Made by a program: the position numbers and the translations under genes. A DNA stretch of 64,000 nt, from assembly GCA_900756765.1 (NCBI GenBank), contig CAAELE010000018.1, forward strand, positions 19,171 to 83,170. The letters are read 5' to 3'. The stretch is from an uncultured Collinsella sp. (GTDB taxonomy: Bacteria > Actinomycetota > Coriobacteriia > Coriobacteriales > Coriobacteriaceae). The notes beneath the pieces were generated by a model, which saw only the letters and a list, made by a program, of their open reading frames with translations, was not told the DNA's origin and ran no database searches. Of this stretch, positions 16,933-25,306 are shown piece after piece (within the stretch, counting starts at the first letter, position 1; every line of letters starts with the position of its first letter).

Positions 16933-18156
16933 TTACTCAGTCGTCGACGAATCGTCGGTCGAACTCTTGGTGACGCCCTTCAGGCTGACGTTGTACGGCA
17001 CGTCCTTGGGCATGAGGTTAACGGTGATGTCAGCGTCCTTCTTGTACTGCTCCAGCCACTCGCTGTACGCGGTGCTTGCCGCCTGCGTCTTCACCACGTT
17101 GGAGACGTACTTCTTGATGTCCTTGGGCACCTGCTTAATGTCATCAACCTGGCCATCGACATGGAAGTAGTCGGTGCACTTGATGATGTGGTAACCATAG
17201 GTCGACTCGACCACGTCGCTCACGTCGCCCTTGTTAAGGCCTTCGAGCGCCGCCTGGTAGCTGTCGACGAAGGTGGTGAGCTTGTCCCAGCCCACATCGC
17301 CCTTCTTATCCTTGGAGCCGGTATCGTCGGAGTACTGCTCCACGGCGTCCTCGAAGCTCAGCTCGCCGGAGTTGATCTTGTCCAGGCACTCCTGCGCCTT
17401 GGCCTTGGCGGCGGCCTTGTCCTCGTCGGAAGCGTCAGAATCGACCTTGATCAGGATATTCGACGAACGACGGGCGTCGTTGTAGTTGGACAGGTTCTCA
17501 TTGATGTAATCGACAATCTCGCTGTCCTTGGGCTTGCTGGTGGGTGCCACGGCATCCTTGAGCTTCTGCTGCGCCAGGCTCTCCTTGAGCGAATCCTTGT
17601 AGGTGTCCTCGGTGTAGCCGTAGGTCTTGAGAGTCTCCTTAAAAGTCTTGGCGCCGCCTGCGCTCTTGCACGCGTCCTTCCAAGCCTTCTCGACCTCCTC
17701 GTCCGACACCGTCACGCCATTCTCCTTCTGCGCTTGCTGAAGCAGAATCTGCTGCGTGTAGGAGTCGATGAGTTGCTTGCGGTACTTCTTGGGCGTGAGG
17801 TCGTTGTCGACCAGATACTGCGCCCAGTCCTTGTCCTTGGTGTAGCCGTAGGACGTGCGCATGCTCATGATCTGCTTGGTCACAGTGTCCTCGGTGAGGT
17901 TGGTGCCATTGATGGTAGCAGCCACGCCACCAGTGAGCTTATAGCCCGAGCTGGTGCTTTCGGTCTGCGACATCAGGCCGGAGCACGCCATGGCCGAGAC
18001 GGAGAGCAGCATCGCCAGCACGCCGATGACCACCAGGACAATCTTGACGGTCTTGGACACATAGGTCTTACGCTGCTTCTTGCGAGAGCTGGAGGCGGCG
18101 CGGGACCGTTGCTCAGGCGTCGGCGCGACCTCGGGGTTCTTTTTCTTGTTTGCCAT
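16933..18156 (-). CDS. Membrane-anchored parvulin-type peptidyl-prolyl isomerase
   Basis: 407 residues, ATG at 18156. A basic cytoplasmic segment (about 35 residues) precedes one hydrophobic anchor ending SAMACSG; this is not a clean lipobox, so signal-anchor topology is more likely than a lipoprotein. A SurA-N-like helical domain follows (SYTQQILLQQAQKENGVTVSDEEVEKAW), then a parvulin rotamase domain (RRSSNILIKVD...GYHIIKCTDYF). A PrsA-like extracellular foldase role for secreted proteins fits the many surface proteins encoded nearby. It ends 54 bases before the YqeY gene. Confidence 0.88.
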   Translation of the reverse strand: MANKKKNPEVAPTPEQRSRAASSSRKKQRKTYVSKTVKIVLVVIGVLAMLLSVSAMACSGLMSQTESTSSGYKLTGGVAATINGTNLTEDTVTKQIMSMRTSYGYTKDKDWAQYLVDNDLTPKKYRKQLIDSYTQQILLQQAQKENGVTVSDEEVEKAWKDACKSAGGAKTFKETLKTYGYTEDTYKDSLKESLAQQKLKDAVAPTSKPKDSEIVDYINENLSNYNDARRSSNILIKVDSDASDEDKAAAKAKAQECLDKINSGELSFEDAVEQYSDDTGSKDKKGDVGWDKLTTFVDSYQAALEGLNKGDVSDVVESTYGYHIIKCTDYFHVDGQVDDIKQVPKDIKKYVSNVVKTQAASTAYSEWLEQYKKDADITVNLMPKDVPYNVSLKGVTKSSTDDSSTTE

Positions 18157-18224
18157 GCTTGGCCTTTCACATCACGAATCGAACAAACGCCATTGTGTCA
18201 CAACGCAGCCCCCGCGGCACACCT

Positions 18225-18274
18225 GGTGCAAAGGGGACAGGTTAATCTGCACCATTTTGGTGCAAAGGGGACAG
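18225..18274. repeat. Tandem GGTGCAAAGGGGACAG repeat
   Basis: Two identical 16-base units at 18225-18240 and 18259-18274, each facing a GCACC that can pair with it. They carry the same CAAAGGGGACAG core as other intergenic repeats in the window. Confidence 0.65.
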
Positions 18275-18293
18275 CGCTGGCAGCTGGCAGTTA

Positions 18294-18358
18294 GGGACGT
18301 TCCTTTTCTGCCGGCAGATGGGGACTGTCCCTACCTGCCGGCAGAAAAGGAACGTCCC
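18294..18358. repeat. Perfect 24-base inverted repeat with nested palindrome
   Basis: Arms of 24 bases (18294-18317 and 18335-18358) match perfectly, beginning GGGACGTTCC and ending GCCGGCAG. The 17-base loop itself holds GGGACTGTCCC. It lies between the foldase gene and the EIIA gene, 25 bases after the EIIA stop. Confidence 0.8.
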
Positions 18359-18383
18359 CGAGTGCCACCGGCTTAGCTCCACC

Positions 18384-18851
18384 TTAGAAGTGGCGGCGGA
18401 TGGCGTCGACCATGCCCTGCGGCGTGGTCTGGCCGAGTACATCGGCTGCAGCGTCGGCATCCATAAAGATATTCATAAGCGCTTGCAGGGCCTCGACCTG
18501 GCCGCCCGGCTCGGCAATGCCCAGATTGATGACGATCTGCGCCGGCACCGGGGCGCCCATGCCCGCCATCGCGTTGAACGTCACAGGTGCGGCGGACTTT
18601 ACCACCGCGATATAGGGCTTGGCCACAAATCCCGGATCGGTATGCGGAATGGCGATGTTTGCCGCCGGCATAGCGAGACCCGTGGGATAGGCGTCCTCGC
18701 GCGTGCGGACGGCGTTAAGCCAACCCTCGGCAATGTAGCCGCGCGGGGCAAGCTCACCCTCGAGCCGCGCAAACACCTCATCCGGCGTCGCGCACTCCCA
18801 ATCAAAAAACACCAGCTCAGGCGAGAAAAGCGCCTCGGCGTTATCCGCCAT
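18384..18851 (-). CDS. PTS EIIA component, fructose/galactitol type
   Basis: 155 residues from ATG 18851 (MADNAEALF) behind GGAGG; the frame continues to 18965 but without support. It fits the PTS_EIIA type 2 family, with the phosphorylatable histidine in NIAIPHTD. No EIIB, EIIC or permease genes lie nearby, so it may serve a PTS encoded elsewhere or have a regulatory role. It ends close to the perfect 24-base inverted repeat and follows the toxin gene on the same strand. Confidence 0.82.
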   Translation of the reverse strand: MADNAEALFSPELVFFDWECATPDEVFARLEGELAPRGYIAEGWLNAVRTREDAYPTGLAMPAANIAIPHTDPGFVAKPYIAVVKSAAPVTFNAMAGMGAPVPAQIVINLGIAEPGGQVEALQALMNIFMDADAAADVLGQTTPQGMVDAIRRHF

Positions 18852-18916
18852 ACCGTCCTCCAAAGTTGCATGGGGTTCACATTGCCCCATATGATAGCGA
18901 AACCAGACAGACAAGG

Positions 18917-19384
18917 TTAGTCGAGGATCCCGATCATCTCGAGTGCACGCGCGGGCGTCAGGCAAACCTCGGGCATCGCCTCCAACATGCGCCGGTCGCT
19001 CGTGACCACGTAGTCAACATCTGCCGTCTCGCCCGAAGCGATGATGAGGCTGTCTTCAAGATCCGGCATGCGCTTGCCAAGCATGCGCGCCATCTCGCAC
19101 TCTGCCAACGAAAGCGGAGAGGCGGTTGCCACCTGCATCATGTGCTCGATGCAGGCCCATGACGCCGAGGCAAATGACACGTTAATCCCATTCGCATTCC
19201 GCCGGGCTAGATGCCGAGGCAAAATGTAGAACACATCCTTTGCCGTCGTGGGCGCATACAGAAGGTCGATCTTTCCCGCCTCGGCCAGTTCAACCAATCT
19301 CTTCGCTTCGTCGAATGCCCCCTCTTGCAGGTAATAATCGAGCCAAACGTTCGTATCTACCAAGAGACGCTTTGCCTCAATCAT
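18917..19384 (-). CDS. PIN-domain toxin (VapC-like)
   Basis: 155 residues. ATG at 19384 overlaps the antitoxin stop (ATGA), the classic toxin-antitoxin coupling; an upstream TTG at 19390 is less likely. PIN-domain acidic residues are present: VDTNVWLD at the start, DLEDSLIIAS in the middle and DYVVTSDRR near the end, consistent with a Mg-dependent RNase. The target RNA is unknown. It sits directly downstream of a RelB/DinJ-like antitoxin, a mixed pairing seen in other bacteria. Confidence 0.85.
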   Translation of the reverse strand: MIEAKRLLVDTNVWLDYYLQEGAFDEAKRLVELAEAGKIDLLYAPTTAKDVFYILPRHLARRNANGINVSFASASWACIEHMMQVATASPLSLAECEMARMLGKRMPDLEDSLIIASGETADVDYVVTSDRRMLEAMPEVCLTPARALEMIGILD

Positions 19385-19725
19385 CGGCAATTCGCCTCGA
19401 TGTCGGCAATCATCGCATCATACATATCATCTCGTACGGCATCCCAGTCTTCCGCAGATGATCCACCTGGCGCAAAATCCGAAGGGCTTAGTCCCAACGA
19501 GGAAAAAGCTAGGCCACACCCCTGCTCGGCCAGGCTCTCCGCACGGGGCGCCTCGCGCTTATCCGCCACCATAAATCCCGGCAACGTTTGATGCTCGACA
19601 AGATAGACCCACAGCGCGCGAATGGCATCGCTCGGCCCCAACCCATTGCGAGTTAGGACCGCATCGCCACCAGCTTTGAGCATAGGATCGATTCGCGTGT
19701 TGAGCTGCACCGTTGCTGTACCCAT
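19381..19725 (-). CDS. RelB/DinJ-like antitoxin
   Basis: 114 residues, ATG at 19725 behind GGAG. The N-terminus (VQLNTRIDPMLKAGGDAVLTRNGLGPSDAIRALW) is a ribbon-helix-helix DNA-binding domain of RelB/DinJ type. The acidic C-terminal tail (SSAEDWDAVRDDMYDAMIADIEA) is the likely toxin-binding segment. It overlaps the PIN toxin gene by four bases and probably autoregulates the pair. TCTACCTGCTAGCAG just upstream (19737-19751) contains the small palindrome CTGCTAGCAG, a possible operator. Confidence 0.82.
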   Translation of the reverse strand: MGTATVQLNTRIDPMLKAGGDAVLTRNGLGPSDAIRALWVYLVEHQTLPGFMVADKREAPRAESLAEQGCGLAFSSLGLSPSDFAPGGSSAEDWDAVRDDMYDAMIADIEANCR

Positions 19726-19775
19726 AGCGGCTCCTCTCTACCTGCTAGCAGTATAGCAAACATGAAAGGCCACGC

Positions 19776-19976
19776 AAAAGGGCCCCGCCAGCGCACGGAC
19801 GAGGCCCTGTCAGATTGGTAGTCTCGAGAAAGTTGGTGTAGCGCCCGATCCGAAGCGAGTCGGCCTGGCGTCCAAGAACCTAGAATACGGTTGATGCCCT
19901 ATGCCGCCGACCGGCATATGAAAGACAGCGGGCCAAAAGCCCCATGGCTTCTAGCCCGCAGAAACATCGATGTTTC
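19776..19976 (-). ncRNA. Possible structured RNA or long 3' untranslated region, unidentified
   Basis: This gene-free stretch folds strongly on the minus strand: palindrome GAAACATCGATGTTTC (19961-19976), a 14-base hairpin (19928-19941 with 19946-19959), a hairpin TATGCC/GGCATA, and finally a terminator-like hairpin AGGGCC..GGCCCT followed by UUUU (19776-19808). The same GGCCC segment near 19930 can also pair with GGGCC near 19805. No RNA family was recognised. Confidence 0.35.
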
Positions 19977-20009
19977 CAAATGATCGCAGCTTGTGTTTCA
20001 AGCGCTTTT

Positions 20010-20201
20010 CTACGCTACCGGCGGATGCAAATCCCAATCGGGAAAGCAGTTTGCAAAGCCTGAGAGATTTTGAGTCAAAACATTGTTCTCAGCTTGCTTC
20101 AGTCGCTCGTCCTCTTCAAACAGACTATCGAGCTCGCTCAATGCATCGAAGTCCTGCATCGCGGCATCGTTATGGTCGAAATCAGTCACTTCATCAGTCA
20201 T
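20010..20201 (-). CDS. Small acidic hypothetical protein
   Basis: 63 residues, ATG at 20201 with GGAGTGA upstream. It is very acidic at first (MTDEVTDFDHNDAAMQDFDALSELDSLFEEDERLKQ) with no membrane segment or known motif. It lies 41 bases after the coiled-coil membrane-protein gene on the same strand, so it is probably the last gene of that operon. Its function is unknown; its presence as a real gene rests on codon bias, ribosome binding site and position. Confidence 0.5.
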   Translation of the reverse strand: MTDEVTDFDHNDAAMQDFDALSELDSLFEEDERLKQAENNVLTQNLSGFANCFPDWDLHPPVA

Positions 20202-20242
20202 CTATTTCACTCCATTCATGGTTATCGAGTCAATCCTATCGG

Positions 20243-21898
20243 CTAGGCAACCTTATCGAGCTTAAGCAGGTCGCTGCGCTCGGCCGCCGCTTCCTTCGCG
20301 CTCTTCCACTGATTAAGCGCCAGATCGATCTCGGAACAGCCTTCCTGGATCCGTTTGGAGTATTTGGCCTCAATCTCTTCTGCCTCCGCAGCGCGCTGCT
20401 TGCTCGAGAGGCCCGTCTTTACTAGACAATAGCCAGCCCCCGCAAGAAGCAGAATGCCAATAACCTGGTTTACAAACGCAAAGAAAGCTACTCCCAAAAC
20501 AGCGAGGACAACGGCCGCTATCTTGTGGCTCTTGTTGCCCTTCGCAACCTTGACATCAAGCTCAGCGAGCTCCTTTTTCTTCTCTTCACCGACATAGCGA
20601 ACATAATCGCCGCGCAGCGCATTACCCTCATCGCCGGTAACCGCCCTGCTTGTCCATCCGTCGAAGTCAAGGGTGATCGCCTGCGGAAATTCGGGGATAT
20701 CGCTCTTGCGATACCGGTTGAAACCACCGTTGATATAGGAACCCAAAAACTGAATCGCGGTCTTCTTCTTATGCACATCCACAGATGCACTCTGGTCGCG
20801 CATCGAGCGTGTCATCTGGTCGATGATGTTCATCGTCTGCTGACGCTTCTCATCGCGGCGACGATTGACGAGCTCTCGGGCGCGCTCTACGTCTCCGCCA
20901 AATGCCTTGACCGCAAGAAGATACTCCTCCTGGCGGCGCAAATTTCGCTCCTTGGAGTCATCGGAGTTAACGAGCTCCATCAAATGCCTGTCAACCTGCT
21001 CGGCAAGCGTCCTCTCGTCAACATCAGAAGCCTTGAGGTCGGCGAAGTCATTGGAGATACTCTCGATTGCCTCGACTTTTCCGAGATACTTATTGATGTA
21101 GTCAAACTCCTTGACCACCACCTTGAGCGCCGGATATCTCGAGCTCATATCCTCCTCGTAGCCGGTAAAGTACTCCGCCCATGACTCTGACTGCTCATTC
21201 TCGAACTCAGGGCTCTGATTTCTGATCTGCTCGATCCAGCCCGCCATATAGTCGTCGCACAGGTGCTTTTCGTCGGTTCCGAAGATGCCGTTGATATAGG
21301 CATCGATGTAGACCATCGCATCGGCATCGATGCGGGCGGCGTTTTGCGTCGAGAAGTAGCGCGCTAGCCATTCGTAGCACGTAGCCGTGCGGTTATTACG
21401 TCTGCAGATCAGAGCCATCGCAAGCGACGTGTGCTCGTTGTCACGTTTGACAGCCTCACGTATTGCGCGCTCCGCAAGATCTCGGTTGTTGTTGATCCAT
21501 GCCGCAAGGGCAACCAGGACAGGCGCCAGCCAGTAGTCCGGGGTAGAAATCATTAACTCCTCGGAGACCGTCGAAATCGTCGCCTTGCGCACGAGCGCTG
21601 CATCGGTTGCCTGGAGAATACCGACCATGGTGTTTCGAACCACCGAGTAGTTGCCGAACTTCTTGTCCATCTCCTGCCGGACGCTCACGAGCTCCGTAGT
21701 CGCCTGCTCAAGTGCGGCGGTACGACGCTGTTCGAGCATCATCTCGAGAAAGTCCTTTCGGAGCTTTTTAAGGTCCTTCCGCACTTCCTCCATTTGGGAT
21801 TCGACCTTATCGACCTTCGTGGTCATCTGGTCAACTTTTGTTCCAATAGCGGCGATCCTGCGCTCGATAAGGGCAGTATCTAATCCCGAATCACTCAT
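20243..21898 (-). CDS. Coiled-coil membrane protein of unknown function
   Basis: 551 residues from ATG 21898, behind GGTGG. Residues 5-75 are a coiled coil (IGTKVDQMTTKVDKVESQMEEVRKDLKKL). A helical, repeat-like middle (PVLVALAAWINNNRDLAERAIREAVKRDNEHT) suggests a TPR-like scaffold. Two closely spaced hydrophobic segments lie near residues 460-500, followed by a charged C-terminal helix. It is cotranscribed with the zinc-ribbon gene and the four-helix membrane-protein gene upstream. No family was recognised. Confidence 0.7.
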   Translation of the reverse strand: MSDSGLDTALIERRIAAIGTKVDQMTTKVDKVESQMEEVRKDLKKLRKDFLEMMLEQRRTAALEQATTELVSVRQEMDKKFGNYSVVRNTMVGILQATDAALVRKATISTVSEELMISTPDYWLAPVLVALAAWINNNRDLAERAIREAVKRDNEHTSLAMALICRRNNRTATCYEWLARYFSTQNAARIDADAMVYIDAYINGIFGTDEKHLCDDYMAGWIEQIRNQSPEFENEQSESWAEYFTGYEEDMSSRYPALKVVVKEFDYINKYLGKVEAIESISNDFADLKASDVDERTLAEQVDRHLMELVNSDDSKERNLRRQEEYLLAVKAFGGDVERARELVNRRRDEKRQQTMNIIDQMTRSMRDQSASVDVHKKKTAIQFLGSYINGGFNRYRKSDIPEFPQAITLDFDGWTSRAVTGDEGNALRGDYVRYVGEEKKKELAELDVKVAKGNKSHKIAAVVLAVLGVAFFAFVNQVIGILLLAGAGYCLVKTGLSSKQRAAEAEEIEAKYSKRIQEGCSEIDLALNQWKSAKEAAAERSDLLKLDKVA

Positions 21899-21970
21899 CT
21901 GTACCACCTTTCAGTTTGAACTGTTTAGATCATCCAATAGCTTTAAGCGAGTAAGCACCCGCCATCCGCT

Positions 21971-22795
21971 TTATTGAGAGGCCATGCTTCGGTATTGCTC
22001 GGACACCTGCTGATAGGCCACAAGAAACTTCTGTTTGTATTGGCTTGCCTTCATCGAATTGACGATGCGCCCGACGGGCTCCACATAGTGTTCGAGAAAG
22101 TACGAGGTCCTTCTTCGTAACGCAAACGAACCATTTTTATAGGGGGACCCGGGGTTCTCTCTAATGCCCTTGAGTAGTGCGAGACACGTTTTGGGTATGT
22201 TGCAGTTGGCGGCGATATCTTGATAGAAGCTCTCCCGCTCTGCGGTCATAAAGTCTTCCGAAGCATACCGCGCTATGCAGAACGGGCACACAGCATCGAT
22301 AAAGCTCTCAAGCCGAGACCGATCCTCCATGCTCTGCATATTGGCGACCACGAGCGATACCATCTGAACCTCAAAGTCACGCATGTTGTAGAGCGTCGAC
22401 TCAAACAAGTCGATCAAGTCACGCACTTCGTCATATTCGAGAGGGATATCTTCGGCCCTTTTAAAGAAAACCGTCATCGAACCCGAAAGACCTTCGCAAA
22501 ACTCATCGCAGTACGCAACCATAAACTGTGCCGCCGCGTTGTCTTGCATCATATTGAGCACGTCCGCGGCAAATTTGCGGGCCTCCGGGAAGTTGCCACC
22601 CTTAAAAAACTTGATGGCATTGTCCTTGGCAAACGCGATTTTGCCCGTGGCCCCCAGACGCGCCCGCGAATAGTACATCTCGCGACCGCACTGGTTGCAA
22701 TGAACCTTTCGAGTTGCGGGGTCAAACTCGACATCGGTGCTGCCGCAGCCCTCACAAGTTATTCCGTTGATTTCCAATAGCTTCCCCCACTTCAA
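21971..22795 (-). CDS. Zinc-ribbon protein of unknown function
   Basis: Up to 274 residues. The open frame begins with TTG at 22795, but TTG at 22777 directly after GGGGGAAG gives MEINGITCEGCG and is the more likely start. An N-terminal zinc ribbon (CEGCGSTDVEF...VHCNQCGREMYY) is followed by an all-helical region containing a second, spaced Cys pair (VCPFCIARY). No membrane segment. It lies between the coiled-coil and four-helix membrane-protein genes and may act with them. Confidence 0.7.
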   Translation of the reverse strand: MKWGKLLEINGITCEGCGSTDVEFDPATRKVHCNQCGREMYYSRARLGATGKIAFAKDNAIKFFKGGNFPEARKFAADVLNMMQDNAAAQFMVAYCDEFCEGLSGSMTVFFKRAEDIPLEYDEVRDLIDLFESTLYNMRDFEVQMVSLVVANMQSMEDRSRLESFIDAVCPFCIARYASEDFMTAERESFYQDIAANCNIPKTCLALLKGIRENPGSPYKNGSFALRRRTSYFLEHYVEPVGRIVNSMKASQYKQKFLVAYQQVSEQYRSMASQ

Positions 22796-22831
22796 CCATC
22801 AAAGTGCCCTGGCAAAAAGCAGCGCGAGCCC

Positions 22832-23533
22832 TTATTTGACAGCGGTCAGCGCCGCATTGCGCTTTTTCCAGATATTGCGCGCATCATGGACAAGGCCAAC
22901 CGTAACATCTGCCGGCTCATCGGCACTCATGGAATTCGAGACCGCCTCAAGCGCTGCGGAGAACTGTCGCTCGACCTCTTGAACATGGGGTTGCGACATG
23001 TTGGAGCTGAAGGAGATGTCGTCCTTAAGCGCTTTGAGTTCGGCTTTGACCTGAGCGTCCTGCGCCACGGCGAGGAGCTGTCCCACATACGATCCGAACT
23101 GCGCCGTTTGAACCGTCTTTGCGGCCACGGCAGCAACCTTTTGGTCAACCTGGCGGCCATTGAAGCCTAGACCCATCTGCACAAGGACAAGCACAGCAAG
23201 AAGGACAACGTTTACGACGACTGGAATCGTGCTGCCGCCCCACCCATATGCCGCAAACACAAAGTACGTGTTGGCCAGAAGGGCAACGACAAAGTAGGCA
23301 CAGCTGGATGCGACCGGCAAATAATGGATTTCGGTCGTGCTTTTGACCGTGGACTGCTTATCGGACATGGCAGCCGAAATCGAAGCCGCCGCAAAAGCCA
23401 AAACCCCAAAGCCAAGCGACATAGCAAAGACGATAGGGTTCATCAGCGCGTTTTTGCAGACAAACATGATTACAAGCCACGCCACCAAGACGATTGCCTC
23501 GCCCAAAATGACACGTTTAACAGAACCGTTCAT
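22832..23533 (-). CDS. Four-helix membrane protein of unknown function
   Basis: 233 residues, ATG at 23533 behind AAGGAG. Four hydrophobic segments at about residues 8-28, 32-52, 72-96 and 102-122 are followed by a cytoplasmic helical tail of about 110 residues (KVAAVAAKTVQTAQFGSYVGQLLAVAQDAQVKAELKALKDD). It is 12 bases downstream of the SPFH gene, suggesting a joint role at the membrane. No named family was recognised. Confidence 0.7.
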   Translation of the reverse strand: MNGSVKRVILGEAIVLVAWLVIMFVCKNALMNPIVFAMSLGFGVLAFAAASISAAMSDKQSTVKSTTEIHYLPVASSCAYFVVALLANTYFVFAAYGWGGSTIPVVVNVVLLAVLVLVQMGLGFNGRQVDQKVAAVAAKTVQTAQFGSYVGQLLAVAQDAQVKAELKALKDDISFSSNMSQPHVQEVERQFSAALEAVSNSMSADEPADVTVGLVHDARNIWKKRNAALTAVK

Positions 23534-23545
23534 CTTTGTTTCTCC

Positions 23546-24922
23546 TTATTGGATCTTAGTTCCACAATCGGGGCAGAATTTGGTCCCTTCGGGCAACTCG
23601 GCTCCGCAGCTCGGGCACCTTGGCGAGATCAACCGGTTCCCGCATTCCAGGCAGAACTTGGCACCGACCGGGTTAAGATGCCCACACGCCAAACACGCAA
23701 CACCCTGCTCGAGCTTTTGTCCGCATTCCAGGCAGAACTTAGCACCCATCGGATTAACGTTTCCGCAACTGGGACACACGGGACCGTTTTGCATACCTGC
23801 GGACGCGGAAGCCGTTCCAACCATGGGAGCAACAGCGCCCATGGTCTGGTTGGCCAAGCTGGAGAAGCCAGCTCCAAATGCACCGCCCATGCCAACGCCC
23901 ATGCCGAGTCCCATGCCGGCTCCCATGAGGCCCGATGCGGCACTCCCCTCATTGCCCGCAGCACTCTCCATTACGTCCATGCCACGCTCCTGCTGATAGT
24001 TGTAGCCTTCGCGCGCACGCTTCCTGGCAAGCGCCTCGGACTCGATGTCCATCTGGACAGCGTTACCCTGCGCCTCGAGAATGCTCCGCTTACGCTGGAT
24101 CTTCATCTCGTTGATGGCGGCAAGATCCTCTTCGAAGGGCTTGATGCTGTTGAACGAGAAGTTATCGAGCGTGAGACCAAACTCATCGAAATAGTTAACG
24201 AGCTTGCCCTGCATCTGAGACGAGAAGTCGCTCAGATGCGTCGCAATTTTAAGAACGGAAACCTCCTGGTCAACAATCGCCTTGGCAAGCAGGTCAGGAA
24301 CATACTCAAGGATTTTTGCCCGCATAAAGGAAGTAAGTTCTTCTCGCGTATAGCGATCTCGCGTGCCCACGACCTTAACGAGGAACTTCCTCACCTGAAT
24401 GGGAACCAGGTTCGGGTCATTCTGCTCGATATGTGCGCCAAACAAACCGAAGGCGCGAACATGAACGTTGACGTCTTCCTCAGGGTCTTGGACGATGATG
24501 GGCTCGGTCGTGCCCCAGCGCAGCTCGTTCATGTAGTTAGTATTGATAAAGTACACAACGGAATGGAACGCCGAGCTACCGCCGGTAAGCGAATGGGCGG
24601 CATTGCGGAACGGGGCGAATCGGCTGTCTCCCGTGTCGAGTTTGATCTTGCACGGACCGACAAACACGCTTACCTGAGAATCGCCGGCACCCGTAGCGTC
24701 AGTAGAACTGCCCGCCCCCATATTGTTGGTAAAAACGGCAATCTGCGATTGCGCAACCTGAAGATAGGACCCGTTGGGAAAATCCTCGTAGGGATAGCGG
24801 AATGAGACAAGCGAGGCATCTTCGTCGTTGCCAGGCTCCCATTTGATATTGTCGACAGAAAAGGCACCGAGAATTCCGCTGTGCTTTTCTTCCTTTTCGT
24901 TATCGCTATGGAACAGTGACAT
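23546..24922 (-). CDS. SPFH-domain protein with three C-terminal zinc ribbons
   Basis: 458 residues from ATG 24922 (MSLFHSDNEK) behind AAAGGA. Residues of about 30-300 form the SPFH/virion-core-protein-like domain (VSFRYPYEDFPNGSYLQVAQSQ, SFMRAKILEYVPDLLAKAIVDQEV). A Gly/Met-rich hinge (MGAGMGLGMGVGMGGAFGAG) links to three zinc ribbons: CPSCGNVNPMGAKFCLECG, CLACGHLNPVGAKFCLECG and CPSCGAELPEGTKFCPDCG. Proteins of this type are widespread in Firmicutes and Actinobacteria; SPFH domains organise membrane patches. It begins a run with the four-helix, zinc-ribbon and coiled-coil genes. Confidence 0.85.
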   Translation of the reverse strand: MSLFHSDNEKEEKHSGILGAFSVDNIKWEPGNDEDASLVSFRYPYEDFPNGSYLQVAQSQIAVFTNNMGAGSSTDATGAGDSQVSVFVGPCKIKLDTGDSRFAPFRNAAHSLTGGSSAFHSVVYFINTNYMNELRWGTTEPIIVQDPEEDVNVHVRAFGLFGAHIEQNDPNLVPIQVRKFLVKVVGTRDRYTREELTSFMRAKILEYVPDLLAKAIVDQEVSVLKIATHLSDFSSQMQGKLVNYFDEFGLTLDNFSFNSIKPFEEDLAAINEMKIQRKRSILEAQGNAVQMDIESEALARKRAREGYNYQQERGMDVMESAAGNEGSAASGLMGAGMGLGMGVGMGGAFGAGFSSLANQTMGAVAPMVGTASASAGMQNGPVCPSCGNVNPMGAKFCLECGQKLEQGVACLACGHLNPVGAKFCLECGNRLISPRCPSCGAELPEGTKFCPDCGTKIQ

Positions 24923-25119
24923 GCTGATTCCTTTCGTTAATTCCAAACCACGCGCTCCGCGTGTCTAATAAATTGCGAACTGCCGAGTCGACAGGCGCAT
25001 CGAAAGCCTGTGCGCCTCAATCTGTCCCCAACTTAGCTTGGCTAATTATATCCCTCAAGTCATCTCATTTAGCCGCCCCCCGATGAGCGGTAATAATGTC
25101 GCACCTTTGGTCAACTGAC

Positions 25120-25206
25120 GAAGAACCGGGAGGGTTCGAACCCCAGATACCCTTTTGGGGCATACCCGCTTAGCGGGCGAGCGCCTTCGGCCTCTCGGTC
25201 AGCTCA
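25120..25206 (-). tRNA. tRNA-Ser(GCT)-like sequence, probably damaged
   Basis: On the minus strand the D-arm (GACCGAGAGGCCGAAGG), the anticodon arm CTCGC-CCGCTAA-GCGGG with anticodon GCT, the long variable arm (ATGCCCCAAAAGGGTAT) and the T-loop TTCGAAC are all tRNA-Ser-like. The acceptor stem does not pair (GATGAGC against CGGTTCT), and the outer T-stem pair is T against C. No CCA is encoded. It looks like a pseudogene or a hybrid of two tRNA ends rather than a working tRNA. Confidence 0.6.
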
Positions 25207-25306
25207 TCGTAACGGCCGTTTTAGCCGTAACTAAACTCGTCGGATGGAACAAGGGGAAAGGTATAAGAGCCGCGCGCGCTGTAATGCCAAAACGGCTCGG
25301 CTAAAG

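Noticed and set aside
18384..18851. Complete PTS operon
   Set aside because: Only the EIIA domain is present; neighbours are a foldase gene and a toxin-antitoxin pair.
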